Of a DNA stretch of 35,931 nucleotides, positions 12,841-21,183 are shown piece after piece. Where the stretch lies: assembly GCA_017545905.1 (NCBI GenBank), contig JAFWXL010000014.1:1-35931 (forward strand), written 5' to 3'. The translations under genes were made by a program, and so were the position numbers. The notes beneath the pieces are model-generated. The model made no database searches. It was not told the origin of the DNA and saw only the letters and a program-made list of their open reading frames with translations. How positions within the stretch are numbered: position 1 is the first letter of the stretch; every line of letters starts with the position of its first letter. Origin of the DNA: Clostridia bacterium (lineage in GTDB: Bacteria; Bacillota; Clostridia; Christensenellales; Aristaeellaceae).

Positions 12841-15600
12841 TTATGGTGCAGCGCTTTCGCTGTCCGGGTTCTCTTCCGCCTCGCCCACATAGGTCAGGCG
12901 CATAGTCGATTTGTTTGCCAGATTCTTGAGCGTCAGCGTATTTCTGCGCAGGCTCACCACGGAATATACGGCCTTTGTCGGATACTCTTCTGCACCGATG
13001 AAGATATCATAGCCGATTCCGCCATAGAAGCCCTCTTCACCGGCGATCGAGCAGCTGCCGTCGCGCCGGAAGATATACTCCACGCCGCGCACATCCTTCC
13101 AGCGGCCGATGATCTTGTAGACATAGGCGTCCAGGCGCTTTTTCGCCGTCTTGTTGATGTCCTGAATCTGCTCGAGCAGCGCCAGCGCATCCAGCGGCCT
13201 GCGCATATCGATAAGCGCCTGTGCGCGCTCCATGCAGGCGTCTTCATACATTTCTGTAATCTGCGCGTAGCGTTCGGGCAGCTCCTGCTGCCAGTACGGC
13301 GCAAGCGCCGCAATCACGCCGGCATAGTCGCCCAGCTCCATATCCATGCGCGCGCTGGTGAAGGCAGGTTTGAGCCATGCATCCTCACATGCCTGCACGC
13401 GCAGCTTCGCATCCTCATAGCTGCCAAGCGCAGCATATGCATCGGCCGCCTGCGCGAATTCGCCCGCAGACTCAAGCGCCTGCGCATGCGCATACTGCGC
13501 TCTCATCGTGCGCTCCTCTGCATCCAGATACGCGCCGCACTGCGCATACAGTTCAGCTGCGGCGGCATATTCGCCCGTTTCCATCTTCTGTCCCGCCATT
13601 GCATATCGGCAGCGTCTGACTTGCCCCTTGGCGTCCTCATAATCTCTGAGCGACGAAAACTCCGCAAGCGCGCGCTCATACTCGCCCGCATCATAGAGCG
13701 CCTTTGCCGACAGATACCGGCATTCAAGCGCAAGCTGCGCAGCGTCCTTGTAATCGCCAAGGCCCTCAAAGCGCAGCATCGCCGCCTCCGGCGCGCTTTC
13801 CATCTCGCGCAAAGCCGCCTCGTATTCGATCGCCCGGATACGCGCAAGGCTGTCTTCATAATCGCCCAGCGACGCATACTCCAGCGCGGCCGCGTCGATC
13901 TGGCCCGCGTCCTCCAGCTCTCTGGCATATGCATAGGTCGCGCGGTTGAGCGCGTCGCCTGCATCACCCTCGCGCGGCAGCTGCTCCAGCCACGAGATCG
14001 CCTCGACATAATCGCCTTCATTCAGCGCAGCATGACCGAGTGTCGAGGCCGTATCGGCAAAGCGCGCATACGCATCCTCGTAATCGCCCGCCTGACGCAG
14101 CTGCTGCGCAGCCACTTCCAGCATACCGGCGCCAAGCGCATTCATGCCGGCCGTATAGCGGCACTGCTTTGCGCGCGTCTCCGCCTCTTCATACACGCCC
14201 AGCGTCTCATAGAGTTCCGCTGCGGCGATATAGTCGCCGTTTTCCTGCGCATCCCGGGCAATGGCGTAGCGGCACTGACGGATCAGCGTGATCGCATCGC
14301 CCCTATCCGCCACCAGCAGCAGCTGTTCATGCGCCAGCTGATACTGCCCCTCGCGCATGAGCTGGCGGCCATAGTCATAGGTGCATTCGCCCACCTGCTG
14401 CTGCGCATCGCTGTAATCCCCCAGCGACTTGAAGCGCGCAATCGCCGCCGGATAGTCCACCTTGTCGCGCGATGCACAGGCGAGATCATAGATCAGCGCG
14501 TGGAGCATCTGCGCGGCTGCGGCGCTTTCCGGCATCGCGCCAAGCAGTTCCTCCGCCAGAGCGGTATCGCCTGCATCGATGGCCAGCTGTGCGCGCGCAA
14601 GCACGGCGCGCTCGTACAGTGCAGGCGCATTCTCGCATTCGTGCGCCTTCGCGCGCGCCATCGCCTCATCCGGCGCTGCATCCGTATTTGCCCGGATAAA
14701 ACGCTCGATCATCTGCTCCTCGCAGCTGTCAGCCAGCGCATGCGCACCGTATTCATCCGGCCAGTACTGCCCGATAAAGACAAAGATCTTCTTCGCCTCC
14801 ATCAGCTTGCCCTCGTCCATGAGCCCGGAGGCATACAGCCCCGCGCCATAGGGCACGCCCCAGCGCGCAGTCGCCAGCAGCACAGCCGCCGCCACCAGCA
14901 GCGTGATGATCGTCTTCATCACACGGCGCTTCTTTTTGCTCTTCTTGCGGATAGCCGTCTGCTCCTTGACGGTTTCCTCGCTCGAGCGCCGGCGCGCATC
15001 CTCGGTAATGCGCTCGCGCTCGCGCTCTTTGCGGCCCACAGTCGAATCGATAGCTGCAAACGAATACTTCTCCAGCACGTCCTCTCGCCGGCGTTCACAG
15101 CGGATGCATGTATCGTCGCTGGTGCGGTTTGCCCTGCCGCACACGCACATCCAGACGATGTCATCCTCGCGTGCATAGCCTGCGGCGTCCGCCCCGGCGA
15201 CAGCGCGCAGGCGATCCAGTTCGCGGCCCTGCGGCAGATTGTTGGGCTCGTATTCGCGCACATTGCGCTCCTCGCGGCGCCAGATCACGCCGTCCTTGAA
15301 CCAGACCTTCTCCACCGCCGCTTCCACGCGCACAGCGCCGTCCACGCGATCGGGCATGAATGTACCCGAAAAATGCGCACGGCTCTCGCCCGCCGCTGCA
15401 GCGCGTACAAGCCTTCCGCCCAGGCGCGTGCCTTCCTGATCGAAACAGATGATATTCATCTGCAGGCTGTCGATCGCCTTTTCGGACAGATTGAAAAACT
15501 CAATGAGACAGACGATCCGCTCACGCTCTTTGGTATCCTCTTTTTCCCGGCTCACCGTCACCTTGGTAATCTCTACCGGGCAGGTCAGATCGCTCTTCAT
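12841..15600 (-). CDS. Large membrane protein with zinc ribbon and TPR-like repeats
   Basis: This 919-residue protein has an unusual layout. Residues 1-115 look like a beta domain (VCLIEFFNLSEKAIDSLQM). A four-cysteine knuckle, CVC then CIRC (C152, C154, C165, C168), suggests zinc binding. A highly charged, arginine-rich stretch follows (190-227), then one membrane helix (about 229-246, TIITLLVAAAVLLATA). Residues 260-830 are many TPR-like units marked by LGDYEDA and often ending C-x-Y. The last 90 residues (RWKDVRGVEYIFRRDGS) form a beta-rich domain. By the positive-inside rule the N-terminal part is cytoplasmic and the repeats extracellular. The ATG at 15600 has AGGTG upstream. I infer a scaffold or sensing role and cannot name a family for the whole. 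Confidence 0.8.
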   Translation of the reverse strand: MKSDLTCPVEITKVTVSREKEDTKERERIVCLIEFFNLSEKAIDSLQMNIICFDQEGTRLGGRLVRAAAAGESRAHFSGTFMPDRVDGAVRVEAAVEKVWFKDGVIWRREERNVREYEPNNLPQGRELDRLRAVAGADAAGYAREDDIVWMCVCGRANRTSDDTCIRCERRREDVLEKYSFAAIDSTVGRKERERERITEDARRRSSEETVKEQTAIRKKSKKKRRVMKTIITLLVAAAVLLATARWGVPYGAGLYASGLMDEGKLMEAKKIFVFIGQYWPDEYGAHALADSCEEQMIERFIRANTDAAPDEAMARAKAHECENAPALYERAVLARAQLAIDAGDTALAEELLGAMPESAAAAQMLHALIYDLACASRDKVDYPAAIARFKSLGDYSDAQQQVGECTYDYGRQLMREGQYQLAHEQLLLVADRGDAITLIRQCRYAIARDAQENGDYIAAAELYETLGVYEEAETRAKQCRYTAGMNALGAGMLEVAAQQLRQAGDYEDAYARFADTASTLGHAALNEGDYVEAISWLEQLPREGDAGDALNRATYAYARELEDAGQIDAAALEYASLGDYEDSLARIRAIEYEAALREMESAPEAAMLRFEGLGDYKDAAQLALECRYLSAKALYDAGEYERALAEFSSLRDYEDAKGQVRRCRYAMAGQKMETGEYAAAAELYAQCGAYLDAEERTMRAQYAHAQALESAGEFAQAADAYAALGSYEDAKLRVQACEDAWLKPAFTSARMDMELGDYAGVIAALAPYWQQELPERYAQITEMYEDACMERAQALIDMRRPLDALALLEQIQDINKTAKKRLDAYVYKIIGRWKDVRGVEYIFRRDGSCSIAGEEGFYGGIGYDIFIGAEEYPTKAVYSVVSLRRNTLTLKNLANKSTMRLTYVGEAEENPDSESAAP

Positions 15601-15684
15601 CCTGTCACCTCTTCTGCTCGTTGATATGCTGGTTCTTTGCGCACATAAAACAGTATTTCAGACACGTATCATCATCGCCGCCGG

Positions 15685-16395
15685 TTACAGCCTGTGCAGC
15701 GCGTCGATTTCCTCCTGCGTCAGCTCGCGCCACTCGCCGCGGCGCAGGCTGCCCAGCTCCACCGCGCCAAAGCGAATCCGGCGCAGCAGCAGCACCTTAT
15801 GGCCCACCGCGTCAAACATGCGGCGCACCTGACGGTTTCTTCCCTCATGGATTGTGACCACAATATCTGAAAACAGGCTTTCATCGCGCACCACGCGCAC
15901 ATCTGCAGGATACGTCTTTCGCTGGTCGCCCTCCATGTACACGCCCCGGCGCAGGCGGTCGATCGCCTCATTGCTCGGGTTGCCCGTCACGCGGGCAAGG
16001 TATACCTTGTCAACCTCGCAGCTCGGGTGCGTCAGGCGCTGCGCCAGCTCGCCGTCATTGGTGAGCAGCAGCAGGCCTTCGCTGTCGTAATCCAGACGGC
16101 CGACCGGGTACAGGCGCACCGGAAAATCGCGGAAGCGGTCCATGACCGTCTCGCGGCCCTTCTCGTCGCTGACGGTCGTCACCTCGCCCGCCGGCTTGTG
16201 ATAGAGGACATAGCGCTTCTCCTCCTCAGGCCTGATGAGCGCTCCGTCCACGCGGACCTCGTCTCCGTCCTCCACCTGCGTGCCCATCTCCGCGACAATC
16301 TGCCCGTTAACCGACACGCGGCCTGCAGCAATGATCTCCTCGCACTTTCTGCGCGCAGCCACACCGCACATGGCCATGTATTTCTGAAGTCTCAT
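15685..16395 (-). CDS. Pseudouridine synthase, RluB/RsuA family
   Basis: The enzyme isomerises uridine to pseudouridine in rRNA. The 236 residues carry an N-terminal S4 RNA-binding domain (MRLQKYMAMCGVAARRKCEE) and the catalytic motif GRLDYDSEGLLLLTNDG with D102. Later motifs are KVYLARVTG and EGRNRQVRRMFDAVGH, as in the RsuA/RluB/RluE/RluF group; Gram-positive members most often act like RluB on 23S rRNA, but I cannot separate RluB from RsuA here. The ATG at 16395 follows AAAGGAGA and lies 11 nt behind the carboxypeptidase stop. The next gene starts 84 bp further on, without an evident terminator. Confidence 0.92.
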   Translation of the reverse strand: MRLQKYMAMCGVAARRKCEEIIAAGRVSVNGQIVAEMGTQVEDGDEVRVDGALIRPEEEKRYVLYHKPAGEVTTVSDEKGRETVMDRFRDFPVRLYPVGRLDYDSEGLLLLTNDGELAQRLTHPSCEVDKVYLARVTGNPSNEAIDRLRRGVYMEGDQRKTYPADVRVVRDESLFSDIVVTIHEGRNRQVRRMFDAVGHKVLLLRRIRFGAVELGSLRRGEWRELTQEEIDALHRL

Positions 16396-16406
16396 ATCGT
16401 TCTCCT

Positions 16407-17519
16407 TTACAGCATCCAATGTGCCAGTATCCTGCGCACATCCATTCTGATCGCATCTGTTTTCACGCGTTCGCTGGCGACCACTTCTCCCTCGGCATAC
16501 ACGCTGCCGCCCACGACAAGCCGCGCCGTACCCAGATGCATGCCCGGATAGACCGGCGCCTGTATCTGCTGCGGCACATCCAGAACGACCTGCGCCGCCT
16601 CGCCTACGGCCAGCGGAATCTCCAGCGGCTCCATCACGCACATGCCGCAGTGGTCCCGTTCTCCGTCCGTCACAGCAATCTCACCGGCGGAAAGCGTCGG
16701 GCCCAGCATGCGCGTCATCGAGTAGGTCGCATAGCAGCCGTCCATCAGGCGCTGCGCCTCGTCAAACCAATCGCTGCACGAGAGCACAGCGCCGACAACC
16801 TCCATGCCGTCGCGCTGCGCGCCGAAGACGAGACAGCGCCCGGCCTTGCTGGTAAAGCCCGTCTTCACACCTGTAGCCCCCGGATAATCGGACAGCAGCC
16901 GGTTCTTGTTGGTCAGCTGCCGGTCATAGCTGCGCCCTTCCCACGGAATGCTCGCCTTCTTCATGGAGACGAGCCTGCGGAAGGATTCGTTTTTCATTGC
17001 CTCGCGGCTGATGAGCGCCAGATCGTACGCTGTGGTATAGTGATCCTCGTCCGGCAGACCGTGCGGATTGGCAAAATGCGTATTCACCGCGCCGATCTCT
17101 CCGGCGCGCGCATTCATCAGCGCAACAAAGCCGTCCACCGTCCCTGCGATATGCTCGGCGATAGCGACAGATGCATCATTGCCGCTGGAGAGCATCAGCC
17201 CCAGCAGCATCTGCTCAAGCGTGAGCCGCTCGCCCAATTGCAGGTAAATCGACGTGCCGGATACGCCGAACGCATTCTCTGAGCAGATAACCTCATCCTG
17301 CGCATTGCCCAGTTCGATGGCCAGCAGCGCAGTCATCACCTTGGTCGTGGAGGCCATCGGCAGGCGCTGATGCATGTTGCTTTCGAAGAGCACGCGCCCT
17401 GTCCGCATCTCAAGAATACACGCTGCTTTGGCGCTGGTTTCGCCCTGCGCCAAACATCCACTATGATTATACATAAAAACCAGAGCCATGAAAAGCCCTG
17501 CCGCCCATCTTTTCGTCAC
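16407..17519 (-). CDS. D-alanyl-D-alanine carboxypeptidase (DacF-like)
   Basis: This serine-type penicillin-binding protein trims the terminal D-Ala from peptidoglycan peptides outside the membrane. The 370 residues have a signal sequence (AAGLFMALVFMYNHSGCLAQ) and the three active-site motifs: STTK with S57 and K60, SGN (112-114) and KTG (219-221). The C-terminal 90 residues resemble the beta-rich PBP5_C domain. I chose the GTG at 17519 because GGAGGAG lies a few bases upstream, overlapping the end of the glycosyltransferase gene, and because the signal sequence starts there. In Bacilli DacF acts during sporulation, which is worth noting next to the collagen-like gene, but vegetative DacA-type action is equally possible. 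Confidence 0.92.
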   Translation of the reverse strand: MTKRWAAGLFMALVFMYNHSGCLAQGETSAKAACILEMRTGRVLFESNMHQRLPMASTTKVMTALLAIELGNAQDEVICSENAFGVSGTSIYLQLGERLTLEQMLLGLMLSSGNDASVAIAEHIAGTVDGFVALMNARAGEIGAVNTHFANPHGLPDEDHYTTAYDLALISREAMKNESFRRLVSMKKASIPWEGRSYDRQLTNKNRLLSDYPGATGVKTGFTSKAGRCLVFGAQRDGMEVVGAVLSCSDWFDEAQRLMDGCYATYSMTRMLGPTLSAGEIAVTDGERDHCGMCVMEPLEIPLAVGEAAQVVLDVPQQIQAPVYPGMHLGTARLVVGGSVYAEGEVVASERVKTDAIRMDVRRILAHWML

Positions 17520-18629
17520 TTACTCCTCCCAGATCGCCTTTTCCTTATCCTGTCTGTCTTTTTTCAGTTTCTGGGCGAAGTATGCCCGATTGTACAGCGC
17601 TGCCGGATCGCCGGGGCGCAGCAGCAGCGCCTGTTCATTCATCCGGCATGCCTGCCCTTCCTCGCCCAGCCTGGACAGGATCACGCACAGCTGCATCAGC
17701 GGAATATAGCCGTAGGCGTCCGGCTGGGTGAAGAAAAGCGTCTGCGCAGGCATCCGGCACAGCAGCGCCGCCCGATACCACAGTCCTGCCGCATGCAGCG
17801 CGTCTTCCGAAAGAAAGCATGCGCCCAGCGCACACAGAATCTCCGCCCGCGGCTCCCCCGTTTCCAGAGCGGCAAAATACGATCGCTTCGCCTCCAGATG
17901 CCTGCCCAGTTCCTCCAGGCATTTTCCCCGCTCCAGCAGGGCGTCCTGATGGTTGATGCCGCCGCCATCCATGGAAAGAAAGGTATCGTAAGCCCGCACT
18001 GCCTGTGCGCTTTGGCCGGCGCTGCCAAGCTCCCGCGCGTAATAATACCAATCCCGAGCCGACAGGGTGTTTCCCTGCGCAATCTGTTTTTCATAGATCG
18101 CCAGATTCCTCCGGTTGCTCTGCTTTCCATGTTCGCCTGTGTGACGGATGACGATGTCTTCATGAATCACATGGCCGCTTACCGCCATCGCCTCGTGTAC
18201 CGCGCCGCTGAACGCAAACCCCGCCGCGCGCCGGACGATGCGTTCGCGCTCAAAGACAAGCGACGGCCTTCCATCCGGCGAAAAGGCGTAATGATAGGGC
18301 ATCATCACCGCGTCAATCTCATCGGTCAGGCGCTGTTTGAGCGCAACGAGCTTTTCACGCTGCGGCGCATCCAGCACGTCATCCGCGTCCAGCCAGAGCA
18401 CAAACGGCTTTGTCGCCAGAGAAAACGACTCATTTCTGGCATGGGCAAAGTCGTCGCGCCACGCATAATCATACACGTGCGCCGTATACCGCCCCGCAAT
18501 CTCCTTCGTTGCATCCGTAGAACCCGTATCCACAATGACAATCTCATCCACTGCATCCCCGACGCTCTGCAGACATCTCTCCAGACAGGCCTCTTCATTT
18601 CTGACGATCATGCACAGCGAAAGCTCCAC
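17520..18629 (-). CDS. Family 2 glycosyltransferase with TPR-like C-terminus
   Basis: The protein has 369 residues. The N-terminal GT-A domain begins ELSLCMIVRNEEACLERCL, has VDTGSTDAT and a DxD-type motif in LWLDADDVLD, and shows AVHEAM. The C-terminal half (from about residue 205) is helical and TPR-like: DWYYYARELGSAGQSAQAVRAY, LERGKCLEELGRHLEAKRSY. Enzymes of this build glycosylate proteins and often sit beside collagen-like genes in Bacillus and Clostridia, which is the case here (divergent, 122 bp apart). I prefer the GTG at 18629, with AAGGGGG 7 nt upstream, over a TTG at 18635 that would touch that ribosome site. It is the first gene of the long minus-strand run. Its acceptor is inferred from context. 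Confidence 0.88.
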   Translation of the reverse strand: MELSLCMIVRNEEACLERCLQSVGDAVDEIVIVDTGSTDATKEIAGRYTAHVYDYAWRDDFAHARNESFSLATKPFVLWLDADDVLDAPQREKLVALKQRLTDEIDAVMMPYHYAFSPDGRPSLVFERERIVRRAAGFAFSGAVHEAMAVSGHVIHEDIVIRHTGEHGKQSNRRNLAIYEKQIAQGNTLSARDWYYYARELGSAGQSAQAVRAYDTFLSMDGGGINHQDALLERGKCLEELGRHLEAKRSYFAALETGEPRAEILCALGACFLSEDALHAAGLWYRAALLCRMPAQTLFFTQPDAYGYIPLMQLCVILSRLGEEGQACRMNEQALLLRPGDPAALYNRAYFAQKLKKDRQDKEKAIWEE

Positions 18630-18655
18630 GCCCAATCCCCCTTGAAATTCATCTC

Positions 18656-18683
18656 ACATACTGCTCGCTTCACGCATAGAGTA
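18656..18683 (+). promoter_or_regulatory. Possible sporulation-type (sigma-K-like) promoter of the collagen-like gene
   Basis: AC (18656-18657) and CATAGAGTA (18675-18683), a CATAnnnTA match, are 17 bp apart, as in sigma-K promoters. The same spot read backwards is CATACTCTA, so a similar -10 faces the glycosyltransferase gene. I see no sigma-A promoter in this 122-bp divergent region. Short motifs like these can arise by chance. Confidence 0.3.
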
Positions 18684-18751
18684 TGCCTGAGGGCTGAAAA
18701 CAAGTTCCCTGATTTTTCATGCCCGCAATTCTATGAAAAGAGGTGTCGCTT

Positions 18752-19471
18752 TTGCCTTTCTTCTCCGCCAATCAGAATGCAAGGGGGTCGCGCTGGGGCT
18801 GCGATAACGGATGCGGCAGCAATGACTGCGGCAGCTGCTGGAATTCCGGCGGCTACACGCCCAATCCCAACTGCCAGCAGGGGCCCGTCGGTCCGCAGGG
18901 ACCTGTCGGCCCTCAGGGGGCGCAGGGTCCGATCGGCGCGACCGGACCGACTGGAGCAACCGGACCGCAAGGACCTCAGGGCCCGCAGGGCCCGCAGGGC
19001 GCAACGGGTGCAACAGGTCCTGCCGGCCCGACCGGCGCAGCCGGACCGCAGGGACCTGCCGGCCCAGCGGGCGCTGTCGGTGCGACTGGTGCAACGGGTC
19101 CTGCCGGCCCGACCGGCGCAACCGGTCCGCAGGGGCCTGTCGGCCCAGCGGGCGCTGTCGGTGCGACCGGTGCAACGGGTCCTTCCGGTCCGCAGGGTCC
19201 TGCCGGCCCAGCGGGCGCTGTCGGTGCGACTGGTGCAACGGGTCCTGCCGGCCCAACCGGCGCAACCGGACCGCAGGGGCCTGCCGGCCCAGCGGGCGCT
19301 GTCGGTGCGACTGGTGCAACGGGTCCTGCCGGTCCGCAGGGTCCTGCCGGTGCGGACGCCGTAATCACGCCTGCCGCCCCTGTAGCAGACGCCACAGAGG
19401 AGACCGGCGTGCTTACACAGTTCAATCTGCTGCTGGCAAACCTGCGCGCAGCAGGCCTGCTCGAAAGCTGA
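18752..19471 (+). CDS. Collagen-like Gly-X-Y repeat protein
   Basis: The protein has 239 residues. After about 44 residues with a cysteine-rich cluster ([15 protein letters not shown]) come 53 uninterrupted Gly-X-Y triplets, rich in GPA, GAT and GPQ, then a 36-residue end with [18 protein letters not shown], an ending I know from clostridial collagen-like proteins. There is no signal peptide, which fits a spore-surface protein of the BclA kind made in the mother cell rather than a secreted one. I chose the TTG at 18752 because AAGAGGTG ends 6 nt before it; an in-frame GTG at 18743 lies inside that ribosome site. The threonines in GAT triplets are likely sugar acceptors for the adjacent glycosyltransferase. 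Spore location is inference. Confidence 0.9.
   Translation: MPFFSANQNARGSRWGCDNGCGSNDCGSCWNSGGYTPNPNCQQGPVGPQGPVGPQGAQGPIGATGPTGATGPQGPQGPQGPQGATGATGPAGPTGAAGPQGPAGPAGAVGATGATGPAGPTGATGPQGPVGPAGAVGATGATGPSGPQGPAGPAGAVGATGATGPAGPTGATGPQGPAGPAGAVGATGATGPAGPQGPAGADAVITPAAPVADATEETGVLTQFNLLLANLRAAGLLES
19061..19366 (+). repeat. Tandem DNA repeats inside the collagen-like gene
   Basis: The segment GGCCCAGCGGGCGCTGTCGG recurs at 19061, 19142, 19205 and 19286, that is at spacings of 81, 63 and 81 bp. Each full unit encodes nine triplets, and the shorter one lacks two. Near-identity at DNA level suggests recent duplication and a length that can vary between strains. Confidence 0.85.
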
Positions 19472-19487
19472 TGATTCTCTTCACGCA

Positions 19488-19524
19488 AAACCGGGGCTGC
19501 ACAGGCAGCCCCGGTTTCATTTTT
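19488..19524. terminator. Bidirectional terminator between collagen-like and DUF5662 genes
   Basis: AAACCGGGGCTGC (19488-19500) and GCAGCCCCGGTTT (19505-19517) form a perfect 13-bp stem with a 4-nt loop. TTTTT follows on the plus strand, and TTTTGCG on the minus strand. It ends two convergent units. Confidence 0.93.
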
Positions 19525-19529
19525 CTCGC

Positions 19530-20069
19530 TTATTTTTCTTTTAGCCATACCCGCATCGACGCAAACATCGCCTCTTCGCCCTCGTCGCGCAGCTGCGTGA
19601 GGAAATGGACGAGCGTATTCAGCGTATCGGGATGCATGCTGTCGCGCATCCTGCCGTTCATCAGATAATCCAGCGGCGCACCGCTTGTATAGGCTGCGCC
19701 CTTGTAGATCTTGCTTGCCGCGACGCGGTCGCAGATCATCTCCGCCAGATATCGTCTGGGCATCGGCACAGCGGTATAGCGCTTCTCCTTCGGGCTGTAA
19801 TCCGTCCAGTATTCCCAGTGGTGGCGATTCCTGCCCTTGTGATGCATCCATGCCTGCGAACAACCGTGCTTACGTCTTTCATCCTCCGTGGGCGAGTGCG
19901 TGCCATTGAAAAAACGTACGCCCGGCAGGAATTCCGTCGGGCCGTACTTGGACAGATCGTGAAACAGCCCCTGCCAGAGAATGCCGGCCTTCGCGCAGTG
20001 CGCGATGACGCGGTGTCTGTGCCGGGTGATCGTTGCGAAATGACCAAGCAAACGCCGAAATCCGTTCAT
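19530..20069 (-). CDS. DUF5662 family protein
   Basis: This 179-residue protein matches the pattern of DUF5662: [49 protein letters not shown] and MHPDT. The HD pair in FHDLSKY and the later histidines recall HD-type metal sites, but no activity is known to me. I chose the ATG at 20069, because AGGTGG lies 7 nt upstream and the ATG is one base from the MnmA stop; an in-frame ATG a few codons earlier would overlap mnmA. It is the last gene of the long right-hand minus-strand run and is followed by a strong terminator. Confidence 0.85.
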   Translation of the reverse strand: MNGFRRLLGHFATITRHRHRVIAHCAKAGILWQGLFHDLSKYGPTEFLPGVRFFNGTHSPTEDERRKHGCSQAWMHHKGRNRHHWEYWTDYSPKEKRYTAVPMPRRYLAEMICDRVAASKIYKGAAYTSGAPLDYLMNGRMRDSMHPDTLNTLVHFLTQLRDEGEEAMFASMRVWLKEK

Positions 20070-20070
20070 A

Positions 20071-21174
20071 TCAGCCCACCTGTCCATTGTCCAGCACGCT
20101 GGCGCACACAGCGCCGCCCAGACATACATCGCCCATGTAAAGCACCATGCTCTGCCCCGGCGTCACGGCGCGCTGACGCTCCTTCGCTGACACATGCAGC
20201 TTTCCGCCCTCCAGCACGGTCACGTGAACCTCCTGATCCGGCTGGCGGTAACGGTATTTGCACGTACAGTCAAATTCCATCGCAGGCGGCTCGCCTGCGA
20301 TCCACGTCGCATCCTCGCCGATGGCGTTTTTGCTGTAGAGCAGCGGATGATCCGCGCCGCAGGTGACGATGAGCTCGTTACGCTCCATGTCCTTGGCCAG
20401 CACAAACCAGCGTCCGCCGTCCTTCACACCGTCCATGCCGCCGATGCCAAGCCCCCGGCGCTGGCCAAGGGTATAATACATCAGGCCGTCATGTCTGCCA
20501 ACCTTCCTGCCCTCAAGCGTCACCATATCGCCCGGCTGCGCCGGCAGGAACTGCTTGAGAAACGGCTTGAAATGGCGCTCGCCAATGAAGCACACACCGG
20601 TGGAATCCTTTTTGAGCGAGTTGACCAGACCGGCGTCTTTTGCGATTTCGCGCACCTGCGCCTTGGTCAGCCCGCCCACGGGAAACATTGCCTTCTCCAG
20701 CGCCCGCTGTCCAAGCATATACAGGAAATAGCTCTGATCCTTGTTGCCGTCCACGCCGCGAAGCAGCTGCTTCTTTCCATCCTGCGCCGTACCCAGATTG
20801 CAGAAATGGCCCGTCGCAAGCCTGTCTGCGCCAAGCTCCATCGCAAAATCCAGAAACGCCTTGAACTTGATCTCCCTGTTGCACAGCACATCGGGATTGG
20901 GCGTGCGCCCGCGGCGGTATTCATCCAGAAAATAGGAAAACACGCGGTCGTAGTATTCCCTGACAAAATTGACCGAGTAATACGGGATGTCGATCTTCTC
21001 GCAAACCTCGCGCACATCCGCCCAGTCCGTCTCGCTGGTGCATACGCCGTTGTCGTCCTTTTCCTCCCAGTTCTTCATGAATACGCCGATAACCTCGTGC
21101 CCCTGCCGCTTGAGCTCAAGCGCAGCCACCGACGAATCCACGCCGCCGGACATGCCGACTACGATTCTTGCCAT
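20071..21174 (-). CDS. mnmA: tRNA-uridine 2-sulfurtransferase MnmA
   Basis: The enzyme adds sulfur to U34 of Lys, Glu and Gln tRNAs, using ATP and a persulfide supplied by a cysteine desulfurase. It has 367 residues. The PP-loop is SGGVDSS (9-15). The catalytic cysteines are C98 in NPDVLCNREIKF and C195 in STGVCFIGER. The ATG at 21174 follows AAGGAG. It lies 9 bp after the HAD-thymidylate kinase gene. No desulfurase gene is adjacent, unlike in many Bacillota. Confidence 0.96.
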   Translation of the reverse strand: MARIVVGMSGGVDSSVAALELKRQGHEVIGVFMKNWEEKDDNGVCTSETDWADVREVCEKIDIPYYSVNFVREYYDRVFSYFLDEYRRGRTPNPDVLCNREIKFKAFLDFAMELGADRLATGHFCNLGTAQDGKKQLLRGVDGNKDQSYFLYMLGQRALEKAMFPVGGLTKAQVREIAKDAGLVNSLKKDSTGVCFIGERHFKPFLKQFLPAQPGDMVTLEGRKVGRHDGLMYYTLGQRRGLGIGGMDGVKDGGRWFVLAKDMERNELIVTCGADHPLLYSKNAIGEDATWIAGEPPAMEFDCTCKYRYRQPDQEVHVTVLEGGKLHVSAKERQRAVTPGQSMVLYMGDVCLGGAVCASVLDNGQVG

Positions 21175-21183
21175 GATATCTCC

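Noticed and set aside
12226-15624. A very long open reading frame on the plus strand opposite the TPR protein gene
   Set aside because: It has no ribosome site, its product is full of arginine, histidine and leucine without any domain, and the minus-strand frame has a clear start, signature repeats and neighbours. GC-rich codon use opens the opposite strand.
18895-19366. CRISPR-like or minisatellite array
   Set aside because: The repeats are in frame within a coding gene and encode Gly-X-Y triplets; there are no unique spacers.
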